A stretch of 64,000 bases of DNA from an uncultured Eubacteriales bacterium. Its GTDB lineage: Bacteria > Bacillota > Clostridia > Oscillospirales > Oscillospiraceae. The position numbers and the translations under genes were made by a program. The DNA lies in the NCBI GenBank assembly GCA_900319465.1, contig ONOL01000006.1, positions 1 to 64,000 on the forward strand, in the 5' to 3' direction. Shown in pieces: positions 8,774 through 17,571 of this stretch (position 1 is the stretch's first letter; each line of letters starts with the position of its first letter). The notes beneath the pieces were generated by a model. It saw nothing but the letters and a program-made list of their open reading frames with translations, made no database searches and had not been told where the DNA came from.

Positions 8774-8823
8774 CCTGTCTCTTCCATACTGTGCACGATC
8801 GGGTCGTCCGGAATCTGTTCCAT
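8752..8823 (-). CDS. Micro-ORF (23 aa) heading the phage head operon
   Basis: ATG at 8823 is preceded by AAAGGAG, the best ribosome-binding site in this leader, and gives a 23-residue peptide MEQIPDDPIVHSMEETGWPR followed by WML and stop. Short proteins with a DDPIV...MxxTGxPxW pattern are, to my recollection, frequent in Clostridia. Its end overlaps the start region of the terminase-small candidate in another frame, so it may be a leader peptide that couples translation. Too short for codon statistics; the evidence is the ribosome-binding site and the motif. Confidence 0.45.
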   Translation of the reverse strand: MEQIPDDPIVHSMEETGWPRWML

Positions 8824-8844
8824 CTCCGTCTCTCCTTTCCGGTC

Positions 8845-8861
8845 GTTCTGTTATACTGAAC
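8845..8861. promoter_or_regulatory. Operator-like site O1
   Basis: GTTCTGTTATACTGAAC: an inverted repeat with GTTC and GAAC arms nine bases apart. It lies between the leftward promoter and the head operon, and is one of three similar 17-bp sites in this interval. Likely bound by the divergent HTH-S24 repressor. Confidence 0.55.
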
Positions 8862-8948
8862 TTCATCTTGAAAAAACCGGCGGCCACGAAAAAAGCAGCC
8901 GCTTATACCGGCCATCCTCCCTCATTCGGGAAGCTGCCCCCTCCTTCG

Positions 8949-8965
8949 GTTCGGTTATACTTTAC
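8949..8965. promoter_or_regulatory. Operator-like site O2 (on the -10 box)
   Basis: GTTCGGTTATACTTTAC matches O1 at 14 of 17 positions and fully covers the -10 box of the leftward promoter, so a bound repressor would block head-operon transcription. Confidence 0.5.
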
Positions 8966-8987
8966 CACACTTTCAGCGATTTGTCAA
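8959..8987 (-). promoter_or_regulatory. Promoter of the phage head operon
   Basis: Reading leftwards: TTGACA (8987-8982), 17-base spacer, TAAAGT (8964-8959). A near-consensus sigma-A promoter driving the micro-ORF, terminase and structural genes. Its -10 is inside operator O2. Confidence 0.7.
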
Positions 8988-8994
8988 GTATTTA

Positions 8995-9011
8995 GTTCTG
9001 TATTTCCGAAC
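8995..9011. promoter_or_regulatory. Operator-like site O3
   Basis: GTTCTGTATTTCCGAAC has the same GTTC-N9-GAAC inverted repeat and spacing as O1 and sits eight bases upstream of the -35 box of the leftward promoter, about 55 bases upstream of the rightward -35. Confidence 0.55.
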
Positions 9012-9066
9012 TTCTTTATTTCGTCATGTTTTTCCATTCTTTTCTCCGATTATTCTCATGTTTAAC

Positions 9067-9095
9067 TTGACTTTTTTGCCTGTTTTCCGTACAAT
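9067..9095 (+). promoter_or_regulatory. Promoter of the repressor gene
   Basis: TTGACT (9067-9072), 17-base spacer, TACAAT (9090-9095), 31 bases before the repressor ATG at 9127. The surrounding 9000-9100 stretch is markedly AT-rich and holds no gene. Confidence 0.75.
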
Positions 9096-9126
9096 GGTTA
9101 CAGAATCTAAGAAAGGGGTGCAGACC

Positions 9127-9915
9127 ATGGCCGCTCCCGTTACCTACGACCGCAATCTGTTCGCCGACAATCTCCAGCGTCTGATGAAGCAGCACCGGGA
9201 AAAGCAGGTCGATATCGCGAATCTGCTGGGGGTCAGCAAATCGACCGTCTCCGCCTACTGCAGCGGCAGCCAGATGCCCCGTATGGACAAGATCGAGCAG
9301 CTTGCCCTGCACTTCGGCGTCACTCGCGGCTTTCTTCTGGGCGAAACGGCGCAGCCGGCCGTCCCCGCGCCGCAGCCGGAGGAGCCGGAAGCGCCCGTTC
9401 TGCCGATCTATCGCGCCCTGAATGAGCGCGGGCAGAACGAGCTGCTGCGCTACGGGCGCTATCTGGTGCAGCAGCCTTCCTACAAGGCGGAGAAGGAGCC
9501 GGAGAAGCTCGTGATGATCAAGCACTACCTGGTCCCCGCCGCCGCAGGCTACGCCTCCCCCATCGAGGGTGAGGATTACGAAAACATCCCGCTCGACCCC
9601 GCGGCGCCGGTCGGCGCGGATTTCTGCCTCACGATCCGGGGTGATTCGATGGAACCCTACATTCCCGACGGCAGCCTGGTCTACGTCCGGCGGGACGCGC
9701 CGCTGCAGGAGTTTGACGTCGGTATCTTCTTTGTGGACGGGGATGTTTTCTGCAAGCAGTGGTGTGAGGACTACGGCGGTACGCTGCATCTCCTCTCGGC
9801 CAATCCCGTCCGGCAGGACGCCAATATCAGCATCGCCCGGGATTCCGGCCGAAGCTGCGTCTGCTTCGGCAAGGTCCTGTTGGATCACCGCCTCCCCCAG
9901 CCCAGCTATTACTGA
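9127..9915 (+). CDS. HTH-S24 phage repressor (CI/LexA-like)
   Basis: 262 residues. The ATG at 9127 follows GAAAGGGGTG; an upstream in-frame ATG at 9058 precedes the promoter and is rejected. Residues about 10-65 form an HTH_3 domain (NLLGVSKSTVSAYCSGSQMP). The C-terminal half is an S24 peptidase: the serine is in RGDSMEPYIPDG and the lysine in GDVFCKQW, with a possible self-cleavage bond Ala-Gly in AAAGYASPIEG. Such repressors keep a prophage silent until RecA-stimulated self-cleavage. It is divergent from the head operon with operator-like repeats between them, and is the last phage-like gene before host genes. Confidence 0.92.
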   Translation: MAAPVTYDRNLFADNLQRLMKQHREKQVDIANLLGVSKSTVSAYCSGSQMPRMDKIEQLALHFGVTRGFLLGETAQPAVPAPQPEEPEAPVLPIYRALNERGQNELLRYGRYLVQQPSYKAEKEPEKLVMIKHYLVPAAAGYASPIEGEDYENIPLDPAAPVGADFCLTIRGDSMEPYIPDGSLVYVRRDAPLQEFDVGIFFVDGDVFCKQWCEDYGGTLHLLSANPVRQDANISIARDSGRSCVCFGKVLLDHRLPQPSYY

Positions 9916-10078
9916 CTTGGCCGCACTCCCGCCTCGCCGGGCGCGCCGTTGGGCATCCCCGTGCCGGTCGCGCGGCAGGCGCGGGAGACGCCGTTCCCGC
10001 TCGGAGCGGGGTGCTCCGACCGTTTCCCTACATTTTGCCGAGGCAAAACCGATCCTTTTTTGAAGGAAGAAAGCAAAA

Positions 10079-10104
10079 CCGACAGGCCGTATTCGGTCTG
10101 TCGG
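10079..10104. terminator. Bidirectional terminator
   Basis: CCGACAGGCCG-TATT-CGGTCTGTCGG, an 11-bp stem with one G-U pair, flanked by AAAA on the left and TTCGTTTT on the right. It separates the rightward repressor gene from the convergent glycosyltransferase gene. The interval 9916-10171 contains nothing else; no attachment-site repeat or tRNA was seen. Confidence 0.75.
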
Positions 10105-10171
10105 TTCGTTTTATGCTCCAGCCTGTCATCCTGCGCAAAGCGAAGGAGTCCAAGGCGGCGGGTCCGTGCCC

Positions 10172-11983
10172 TCACGAAAAGATCCCGGCGAGGGGCCAGG
10201 TCGGCAGCCAGCGCAGCGCGCGGTCGGCAAGCTCCTCGCTGATCGGATGGGCGGAGAGCTCGGGATAGAACAGCACGAACACAGCCGCGCAGGCGAGCGC
10301 AAAACCGCCCGCATACCAGAGCCAGTCCTTCCGGTTCTCCCGCATCAGCGCAAACACGTAGGCGATCGCCAGCACCAGGAAGGCGGCGCAGGGGAAATAG
10401 TGGTAGGCGAAGGTGAGCCGGTCGATGAACACCCAGGGCAGAAGCTGTGCCAGATAGCCGATCAGCAGGAAGGCGGCCTTTCGGTCTCTGCGGAAGGCCG
10501 CGAGATAGCCCAGCATGAACAGGGCCATCAGCCCGCCCCAGCAGAGCAGGGGGTTGAGGAAGGCCGCGATGCGCACCCGCTCCCCGTTCGGCCCGGTCTG
10601 CATATAGTACAGGATCGGCCGGATGTTCAGCATCCACTGGTACCACTTGGAGGAGTAGGGATGCGTCGCCACGAGCTGGGAGTGGTAGGAGAACATATTG
10701 GTCTGGTTTCCCCACACGATGTCCCAGTATTCCCGGGTAAAGGGAGCGACATTCCTTGCCGTCCCATAAGGCAGGTACGACAGATAGTAGATAAGTCCGG
10801 GCACTGCCACGAAGAACAGGACGCAGAAGGCCGCGTTTTTCACAAAGGCGGGGAAGAGCTTCTGATCTCTCCCCTCCCTGACAAAGCGCAGCAGCCAGTG
10901 CAGCGCCCACAGCACGCCGAGCCCGGCGCCCGCGTAGAGGCAGGTCCACTTGCTGGCGGCGCCGAGCCCGAAGCAGACGCCGGAGAGTGCGAGCGCCCAG
11001 CCCCTGTCCTCCGAGAGCCAGACGTACATGAAATAGTACATCAGCAGGAGGAAGAACACGCCGTAGGTATCGATGGTGGCGATGCGCGTCTGCACGAAGT
11101 GCATGAAATCCGCGGCGAACACCGCGGTTCCCAGCGCGGGGACGGCACAGCCGCCGAAGAGCTTTTTGAGGAAGAGGTAGGTCACGGGCAACATCAGCAC
11201 GCCGAACATCGTCCCGGAGAAGCGCCAGCCGAAGGGCGTCATGCCGAAGAGCCGGATGCCCAGGCCGAGGATGAGCTTGCCGAGCGGCGGATGGCTGATC
11301 TCATAGGGCCAGATGCCGTTGAGGTGCTCCCAGGCGGTGCGCGCGTGGTAGATCTCGTCAAAATAGGTGGAGTTGTCGATGCTGTATTCCGGCGGGACGG
11401 TCTGCTGCTCGTCGCAGAGGGCGCTCTCCTCGCAGCTTGCGGGGATGATCTCCCCGTCGCTGTTCAGGAAGACGGCCTCCCCCAGCCAGGGATCGCCGTA
11501 GCTGCAGCTGATCTTCACGCTGCAGCCGCCCTCCTTCCGGGCGGTCAGCGTCGGTGCGGGCAGGCTGTGCCATTTGAGCACCGCCACATGATCCTGCGTG
11601 AAATCCTCCAGCAGCGGCTCGTAGCTTTCCCCGTCCTCGGAGATTTCAAAGCGGTAGCCGCCCATCCCCACGCCGGTGTAGAGCATCAGCTCCGCCGGGT
11701 GCTGGTCCAGCGTGATCACCGCCTCGCGCCCCAGCATGGGCACAAAGCTCTGCGGAGCGGTGGTATTGCCGAGATCGCGGAAGGCGACGCCGGCGTAAAC
11801 GCCGGTGATGAGCGCCAGCAGCAGCAGATCCAGCCGCCAGTTGCTCCGCCGTCCGGAGGGCGCGGGCAGCTTGCAGCTCTGCAGCGGCGGCAGGCCCAGG
11901 AAGAAGGCCAGGAGCAGCAGCGCCGCCGCGATAGGAAACGCGTAATTCAATAACTGTGACATAAGCGATTCGATCGCTCCCAT
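10172..11983 (-). CDS. PMT-family membrane glycosyltransferase
   Basis: 603 residues with about ten to twelve hydrophobic helices, typical of GT-C enzymes. The first extracytoplasmic loop carries an acidic pair in STYFDEIYHARTAWEHLNG, and the following SHPPLGKLILGLGIRLFG is characteristic of dolichyl-phosphate-mannose-protein mannosyltransferases (GT39, PMT). It would move a sugar from a polyprenyl-phosphate carrier to a protein or envelope polymer on the outer face of the membrane. A loop of about 170 residues (70-240) precedes that motif. The start is uncertain: an ATG 21 bases further in is also possible and neither has a strong ribosome-binding site. It follows the HAD phosphatase gene by 50 bases and may be co-transcribed. 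Confidence 0.88.
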   Translation of the reverse strand: MGAIESLMSQLLNYAFPIAAALLLLAFFLGLPPLQSCKLPAPSGRRSNWRLDLLLLALITGVYAGVAFRDLGNTTAPQSFVPMLGREAVITLDQHPAELMLYTGVGMGGYRFEISEDGESYEPLLEDFTQDHVAVLKWHSLPAPTLTARKEGGCSVKISCSYGDPWLGEAVFLNSDGEIIPASCEESALCDEQQTVPPEYSIDNSTYFDEIYHARTAWEHLNGIWPYEISHPPLGKLILGLGIRLFGMTPFGWRFSGTMFGVLMLPVTYLFLKKLFGGCAVPALGTAVFAADFMHFVQTRIATIDTYGVFFLLLMYYFMYVWLSEDRGWALALSGVCFGLGAASKWTCLYAGAGLGVLWALHWLLRFVREGRDQKLFPAFVKNAAFCVLFFVAVPGLIYYLSYLPYGTARNVAPFTREYWDIVWGNQTNMFSYHSQLVATHPYSSKWYQWMLNIRPILYYMQTGPNGERVRIAAFLNPLLCWGGLMALFMLGYLAAFRRDRKAAFLLIGYLAQLLPWVFIDRLTFAYHYFPCAAFLVLAIAYVFALMRENRKDWLWYAGGFALACAAVFVLFYPELSAHPISEELADRALRWLPTWPLAGIFS

Positions 11984-12032
11984 CTATAATCGGTTTGTTC
12001 TTCCCGCAGCGGGCGCGGCGGGAGCCGCCGCT

Positions 12033-12851
12033 TCACGTCCTGAGCAGCTCGTGCAGCTCCTTCACGGAGGGCAGCACGCAGTCGGGCTTGCGTTCGGCCT
12101 CGTCCACCATGCGCTGATCGGTCTCGCCGGAGAGCACCAGCACAGACACGCTGCCCGCGTTCTGGGCCACGGCGATATCGGTGTAGAGCCGGTCGCCCAC
12201 AGCGCAGATCTTCTCGTTGGGGATCCCGGTCATTCTGGCGATCACGTCGATCATATTGCGGTTGGGCTTGCCGATATACTCGGGTCTGACGCCGCTGGAG
12301 GCGGTGAGCAGCGCGCAGATGCTCCCGCAGTCGGGCAGCACCTCGCCGGCGGGCATGGGGCAGACCCAGTCGGGGTTAGCGGCGATGAATTTTGCTCCCC
12401 GGCGCAGGAAATGCACCGCGCGGTCGAGCTTTTCGTACACGAGCTCCGTGTCGAAGCCCTGCACGACCACGTCCACGGCATCGGCGTCGGTATGGCCGTT
12501 CTCGTCATTGACGAGCTTTACGCCGTAGCTCAGGAGCTCGCGGTAAAAGGCCCGCGTCCCCGCGAGGTAGACGGAAGCGCCGGGGCAGTTCTGCGTCAGA
12601 TACATGCCCGTGGCCATGCCGGAGGTGAAAACGTTTTCCCTTTCGCAGGGAAAGCCGAGGCGGCGCAGGCGGGTGATGTAGTCCTCGCCCGCGCGGGAGG
12701 AGTTGTTGGTCAGGTAGATGTACTTCTTCCCGAGCCGCGGCAGATCCTCCATAAGCGCGACGGCGCCGTCGTAGACCTCGTCGCCGAGATACAGCGTCCC
12801 GTCCATATCGAACAGGAACAGTTCGCAATTTTTCAGCTTTTCCAAATTCAT
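12033..12851 (-). CDS. HAD-IIA family sugar/glycerol-phosphate phosphatase
   Basis: 272 residues, the usual length of NagD/AraL/PGP-type phosphatases. HAD motif I is FLFDMDGTLYLGD (residues 13-25) with the nucleophilic and acid-base aspartates; motif II is YLTNNSSR; the C2 cap follows; motif III is GKPNRNM and motif IV is AVGDRLYTDIAVAQNAG. AAGGATTC precedes the ATG. It is third in an operon after glycerol-1-phosphate dehydrogenase and glycerol kinase. In B. subtilis the HAD-IIA enzyme AraL neighbours the glycerol-1-phosphate dehydrogenase AraM, so a glycerol-phosphate or sugar-phosphate substrate is likely. The substrate itself is inferred. Confidence 0.9.
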   Translation of the reverse strand: MNLEKLKNCELFLFDMDGTLYLGDEVYDGAVALMEDLPRLGKKYIYLTNNSSRAGEDYITRLRRLGFPCERENVFTSGMATGMYLTQNCPGASVYLAGTRAFYRELLSYGVKLVNDENGHTDADAVDVVVQGFDTELVYEKLDRAVHFLRRGAKFIAANPDWVCPMPAGEVLPDCGSICALLTASSGVRPEYIGKPNRNMIDVIARMTGIPNEKICAVGDRLYTDIAVAQNAGSVSVLVLSGETDQRMVDEAERKPDCVLPSVKELHELLRT

Positions 12852-12933
12852 GAATCCTTATTCCTTTTCCGGCTTTGAGCCGTGGGTTTTGAACAGTCCG
12901 GTCTCCCGTCTCCTCAAAGCGCAAAACTTAAAA

Positions 12934-14451
<1,518 letters not shown>

Positions 14452-15690
14452 TCAGAGCCGCATGAGCCTTGTCATGCGGGCGAGCGTCAGCCGGTTGCGG
14501 ATCGCGCTGGAGATATCGAGGAAGCTGTCCTGCACGGACGGGTCGATGCCGAGTTCCTCCAGCGAGTGCTTGGCGCCGATCGCGGTATACAGGTCCAGCA
14601 GCTCTTCATAGCTCGGGATCCGGGCGACGATTTCCCGGATCTCCTGCCAGTGCTTCCGGATGGCCTCGGGCGGGAAGCTTGCGAGCACGTCGTTTTCGTT
14701 TTCCCTGAGGATGCCGTCGGCGAGCGGGCCGAACTCCCAGCGCACCCAGTCCTCGTCAATCGGGGCGAAGGGTCTGACCTCGATGCTCTCGCGCGCGGCC
14801 AGCTCGTGGTAGGCCTTCGCCACCATCAGCGTGCCCACGCCGACGCACTCGCCGTGCAGGCCGTGGGCGTTCTCGAAGCCTCTCGGCTTCATCTCCACGA
14901 GATGGGCGACAAGGTGCTCCGCGCCGGAGGCGGCGCGGGAGTTGGAGAGGATCTGCATCGTCAAGCCGGAGAGCATCTGAGTGTAGGCCATGGTCTCGAT
15001 GTCCGGTTCCTTGCCGGCCTTGAGGTCATAGGCGCACTTCGTCATCAGATCCAGCGCCTCCTGCGCCATGCCGCAGACCTTCTCGCAAAAGTATTCGCCG
15101 GAGACGAGCGAAGCGATCTTCCAGTCGGCGATGGAGACGACCTTGGCCATGATGTCCTGCACGCCCGCGATGGTCAGAAAACGCGGCGCCCCGGCGACGA
15201 TGCCGATATCGCAGATGACGGCGTCGGCCGCCTGCATGGGGATGGACTTCTTCTGCCCGTCGATGATGATGGAGCAGATATCGGCGGTAAAGCCGTCGGA
15301 GGAGACGATGGTGGGGATCGCGACGAAGGGGATGCCGAGCTTCCAGGCGCTGTAACGGCCGAAATCCATCAGCGTGCCGCCGCCCACGACGACTACGTAG
15401 TCGGGCTTGCGCGCGAAGCGCTTCATGCAGTCCTCGATCAGTCCCTTTTCGCTGTGCAGGCCCTTGGCCTCCAGCACGATCTCCTGATCGGCGCGGACGT
15501 GCACCATGCCGGGCAGCGAATAGGTGTTGGTGTCGTAGATCACGGTGCGGAAGCCGGAGAGACCCGCATCCTCCATGTACCGGTCGAAGCGCTGCAGCGC
15601 GCCGTACTCGCACACCACCAGCTTCGTGCGCAGCGCGTGTTCGCGCCCGCATGCGCAGGGCCCCAGATATTTCGCGGTATCGAGAATCAT
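14452..15690 (-). CDS. egsA: sn-Glycerol-1-phosphate dehydrogenase (AraM/EgsA-like)
   Basis: 412 residues; the ATG at 15690 has GGGAGG nine bases upstream, while upstream in-frame ATGs do not. The Rossmann part has VVVVGGGTLMDFGRYSAW (residues about 110-127) and the metal-binding part has HLVAHLVEM and HGLHGECVGVGTLM histidines, as in the glycerol-1-phosphate dehydrogenase/AraM branch of iron-type dehydrogenases. It reduces dihydroxyacetone phosphate to sn-glycerol 1-phosphate, the archaeal-type enantiomer, which in Firmicutes feeds heptaprenylglyceryl lipids. First gene of an operon with glpK and a HAD phosphatase. The extra length over B. subtilis AraM (about 20 residues) is at the C-terminus. 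Confidence 0.9.
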   Translation of the reverse strand: MILDTAKYLGPCACGREHALRTKLVVCEYGALQRFDRYMEDAGLSGFRTVIYDTNTYSLPGMVHVRADQEIVLEAKGLHSEKGLIEDCMKRFARKPDYVVVVGGGTLMDFGRYSAWKLGIPFVAIPTIVSSDGFTADICSIIIDGQKKSIPMQAADAVICDIGIVAGAPRFLTIAGVQDIMAKVVSIADWKIASLVSGEYFCEKVCGMAQEALDLMTKCAYDLKAGKEPDIETMAYTQMLSGLTMQILSNSRAASGAEHLVAHLVEMKPRGFENAHGLHGECVGVGTLMVAKAYHELAARESIEVRPFAPIDEDWVRWEFGPLADGILRENENDVLASFPPEAIRKHWQEIREIVARIPSYEELLDLYTAIGAKHSLEELGIDPSVQDSFLDISSAIRNRLTLARMTRLMRL

Positions 15691-15731
15691 GCCAAAACCT
15701 CCCGTATCCATTTTTCGGTCATCCTGCGTTA

Positions 15732-15760
15732 ATTTTACTATACCCGCGTGTATTTTGCAA
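15732..15760 (-). promoter_or_regulatory. Promoter of egsA-glpK-HAD operon
   Basis: Leftward TTGCAA (15760-15755), 17-base spacer, TAAAAT (15737-15732), about 40 bases before the egsA start. Confidence 0.6.
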
Positions 15761-15844
15761 CGGCCAAACGCGCCGGAAACGAGGGGCGTCCGGTCGCAGG
15801 CGCGCGAAAAGCAGCGCGTTTCCCGCCGCGGGAGCGGCATCGGC

Positions 15845-15876
15845 AAACCGCCTCCGGGAAACCCGGAGGCGGTTTT
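15845..15876. terminator. Perfect 14-bp-stem hairpin
   Basis: AAACCGCCTCCGGG, loop AAA, then the exact complement and TTTT. It lies in the 345-base gene-free interval 15765-16110 between egsA and rplT, which holds this and two more hairpins and no credible gene. Confidence 0.6.
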
Positions 15877-15955
15877 GAGACTGTCAAAACAGGGCGGTGA
15901 GGAACCGAACCGGAGCCGCGGGGAGCGCATGAGGGCAAGGCCCGCCTCGCGTTTT

Positions 15956-15993
15956 GATCCCCCCGCCGTCCGAAAAAGGCGGAGGGGATCCGG
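15956..15993. terminator. Hairpin with T-run
   Basis: GATCCCCCCGCC pairs with GGCGGAGGGGATC (one bulge) across a ten-base loop and is followed by GGTTTTTT on the plus strand. It is the second hairpin in the egsA-rplT interval. Confidence 0.5.
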
Positions 15994-16062
15994 TTTTTTC
16001 GGGCAAAATGCCCGGCGGAAGCGCCGTCAACACTGTCCGGATCGGACTTCTTTGGCAAGCGG

Positions 16063-16092
16063 AAACCGCCGCCGGAATCCCGGCGGCGGTTT
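16063..16092 (-). terminator. Terminator of the infC-rpmI-rplT operon
   Basis: AAACCGCCGCCGG, loop of four, perfect 13-bp complement, beginning 18 bases after the rplT stop in the leftward direction. The T-run is short (TTT). Confidence 0.65.
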
Positions 16093-16110
16093 GGCATCCC
16101 CTTATTCGGT

Positions 16111-16470
16111 TCAGGCCTTGACAGCGTTCTTTGCGGTGTCGCAGAGAGCGGTGAAGGCGGAGGGATCATGGATCGCGGTCTCAGAGAGCATCTTGCGGTT
16201 CATATCGATCCCGGCGGCCTTGAGGCCGTGCATGAAGCTGGAGTAGTTCATGCCGTTGGCCTTGCAGCCCGCGCTGATACGGGTGATCCACAGCTTGCGG
16301 AAGTCGCGCTTTTTCTGCTTGCGGCCGACGTATGCATAGCGGCCGGACTTCATGAGCTGCTCGTTCGCCATCTTATAGTGACGGGACTTGTTGCCCCAGT
16401 AACCCTTCGCCAGACCGAGAACCTTGTTCCGGTGCTTGCGGGTCATCATTGCGCCTTTAACTCTAGCCAT
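16111..16470 (-). CDS. rplT: 50S ribosomal protein L20
   Basis: 119 residues beginning [20 protein letters not shown], full length, with the basic helical N-terminal extension and the conserved [20 protein letters not shown] block (here [13 protein letters not shown]). L20 binds 23S rRNA early in 50S assembly and, in Firmicutes, represses its own operon by binding the infC leader. Third gene of infC-rpmI-rplT; AGGAGG lies upstream of the ATG. Confidence 0.98.
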   Translation of the reverse strand: MARVKGAMMTRKHRNKVLGLAKGYWGNKSRHYKMANEQLMKSGRYAYVGRKQKKRDFRKLWITRISAGCKANGMNYSSFMHGLKAAGIDMNRKMLSETAIHDPSAFTALCDTAKNAVKA

Positions 16471-16499
16471 TTGTATATCCTCCTATTGTCCGTCTGCCC

Positions 16500-16697
16500 T
16501 TATTTATAAGGGATCATTTTCTTGATGGTAGCTACGTTGGTCACGTCGGCGTAAGCCTCGGAGCGCAGACGGCGGCAGCGCTTGGTGTCCTTCTTGGTGA
16601 GGATATGGCTCTTGAACGCGTGTGCGCGTTTCACTTTGCCGGTCTTGGTGAGATTGAATCTCTTCTTGGCACCGCTGTGGGTCTTCAGTTTGGGCAT
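16500..16697 (-). CDS. rpmI: 50S ribosomal protein L35
   Basis: 65 residues beginning [20 protein letters not shown], the invariant L35 N-terminus, followed by the basic [20 protein letters not shown] region. Full length. Lies 29 bases upstream of rplT and 21 bases after infC; AAAGGAG precedes its ATG. Confidence 0.98.
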   Translation of the reverse strand: MPKLKTHSGAKKRFNLTKTGKVKRAHAFKSHILTKKDTKRCRRLRSEAYADVTNVATIKKMIPYK

Positions 16698-16718
16698 GAT
16701 GATTTCTCCTTTACGTAA

Positions 16719-17291
16719 TTAGCCTTCGGCCTCGACAGCCTTGGGCGCTTTGGGCTTAGCCGGTTTCTTTGCCGGCGCGACGGGCTTGGGTGAGAGGAAC
16801 ATGGACATGTTCCTGCCCTCGAGCTTGGGTGCTTTGTCCATATTGGCGATCTCCGCGCACTTGGCCGCGAAATCCTTCAGCAGCTCCGCGCCGATCTCGG
16901 TGTGGGCCATCTCGCGCCCGCGGAAGCGGACGGACACCTTGACCCGGTCGCCGTCGGCGAGGAACTTCTGGCCGTTTTTCAGCTTGGTGTTGAAATCATT
17001 GGTATCGATGCCGGGAGACATACGGATCTCCTTGATCTCGATGACGCGCTGATTCTTTTTGGCTTCCTTTTCCTTCTTGGTCTGCTCGAAGCGGAACTTG
17101 CCGTAGTCCATGATCTTGCAGACGGGAGGGTTGGAACCCGGAGCGATCTTGACGAGGTCGAGCTCGCGCTCCTCGGCGATCTTGAGGGCGTCGGCGGCGG
17201 ACATGATGCCCAGCTGCTCGCCTTCCGCGCCGATCAGGCGCACCTGGCTGTCAAGGATCTCTTCGTTGATCTGGTGAACCGCGTTTGCGAT
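16719..17291 (-). CDS. infC: Translation initiation factor IF-3, apparent AUC start
   Basis: 190 residues from the proposed start. IF3-N is IANAVHQINEEILDSQVRLIG and IF3-C includes EIRMSPGIDTNDFNTKLKNG. IF-3 binds the 30S subunit and rejects non-canonical start codons. The strong ribosome-binding site GGAGGTG (17304-17298) stands six bases before an ATC codon at 17291-17289, exactly where alignment places residue 1. The nearest in-frame ATG (17339) would put this site inside the coding sequence and add 16 unrelated residues. Rare infC starts, discriminated against by IF-3 itself, give autoregulation in other bacteria. The C-terminus carries a roughly 20-residue Lys/Pro/Ala tail not found in most IF-3s. 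Confidence 0.93.
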   Translation of the reverse strand: MANAVHQINEEILDSQVRLIGAEGEQLGIMSAADALKIAEERELDLVKIAPGSNPPVCKIMDYGKFRFEQTKKEKEAKKNQRVIEIKEIRMSPGIDTNDFNTKLKNGQKFLADGDRVKVSVRFRGREMAHTEIGAELLKDFAAKCAEIANMDKAPKLEGRNMSMFLSPKPVAPAKKPAKPKAPKAVEAEG

Positions 17292-17455
17292 AGGAAACAC
17301 CTCCGAAAGATAACGGTCAATAAATAAGCGCGGACGCACAGCATCCGCGCATAAAAACAGCGTAAGTCCCCGAACGGGGCGTTGCTCTTATTGACCCGGG
17401 CTGACTCGATGGCCGCCGGGTGAGGACGGGGATGCCGCACCTTCTTTGTTTTAGC
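17292..17455 (-). promoter_or_regulatory. infC-rpmI-rplT leader RNA, probable L20-type regulatory leader
   Basis: About 165 bases of transcribed, non-coding leader. Near its 3' end GCGCGGA pairs with TCCGCGC (17350-17328) and is followed by TTATTTATT just before the ribosome-binding site, a plausible attenuator. A CCCC-GTTC-GGGG hairpin precedes it. L20-binding leaders are known for this operon in Firmicutes; the assignment here is by position and hairpins, not by matching the conserved core. Confidence 0.5.
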
Positions 17456-17461
17456 TCTGAT

Positions 17462-17490
17462 AATATAGCAGTCTTTTTCCGGTTTGTCAA
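17462..17490 (-). promoter_or_regulatory. Promoter of infC operon
   Basis: Leftward TTGACA (17490-17485), 17-base spacer, TATATT (17467-17462): a strong consensus promoter, about 170 bases before infC. Confidence 0.85.
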
Positions 17491-17571
17491 GAGCCTCTCT
17501 CGAACTTTTCCGGAACTTTTTTCGCGGCTGTTCTCCGGGGGAATCGCCGCAAAGCTGCGGGCGCTGCTTTC

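Noticed and set aside
9916..10171. Prophage attachment site beside the repressor
   Set aside because: No tRNA, integrase or repeat that could be an att core is visible; the other prophage end is outside the window.
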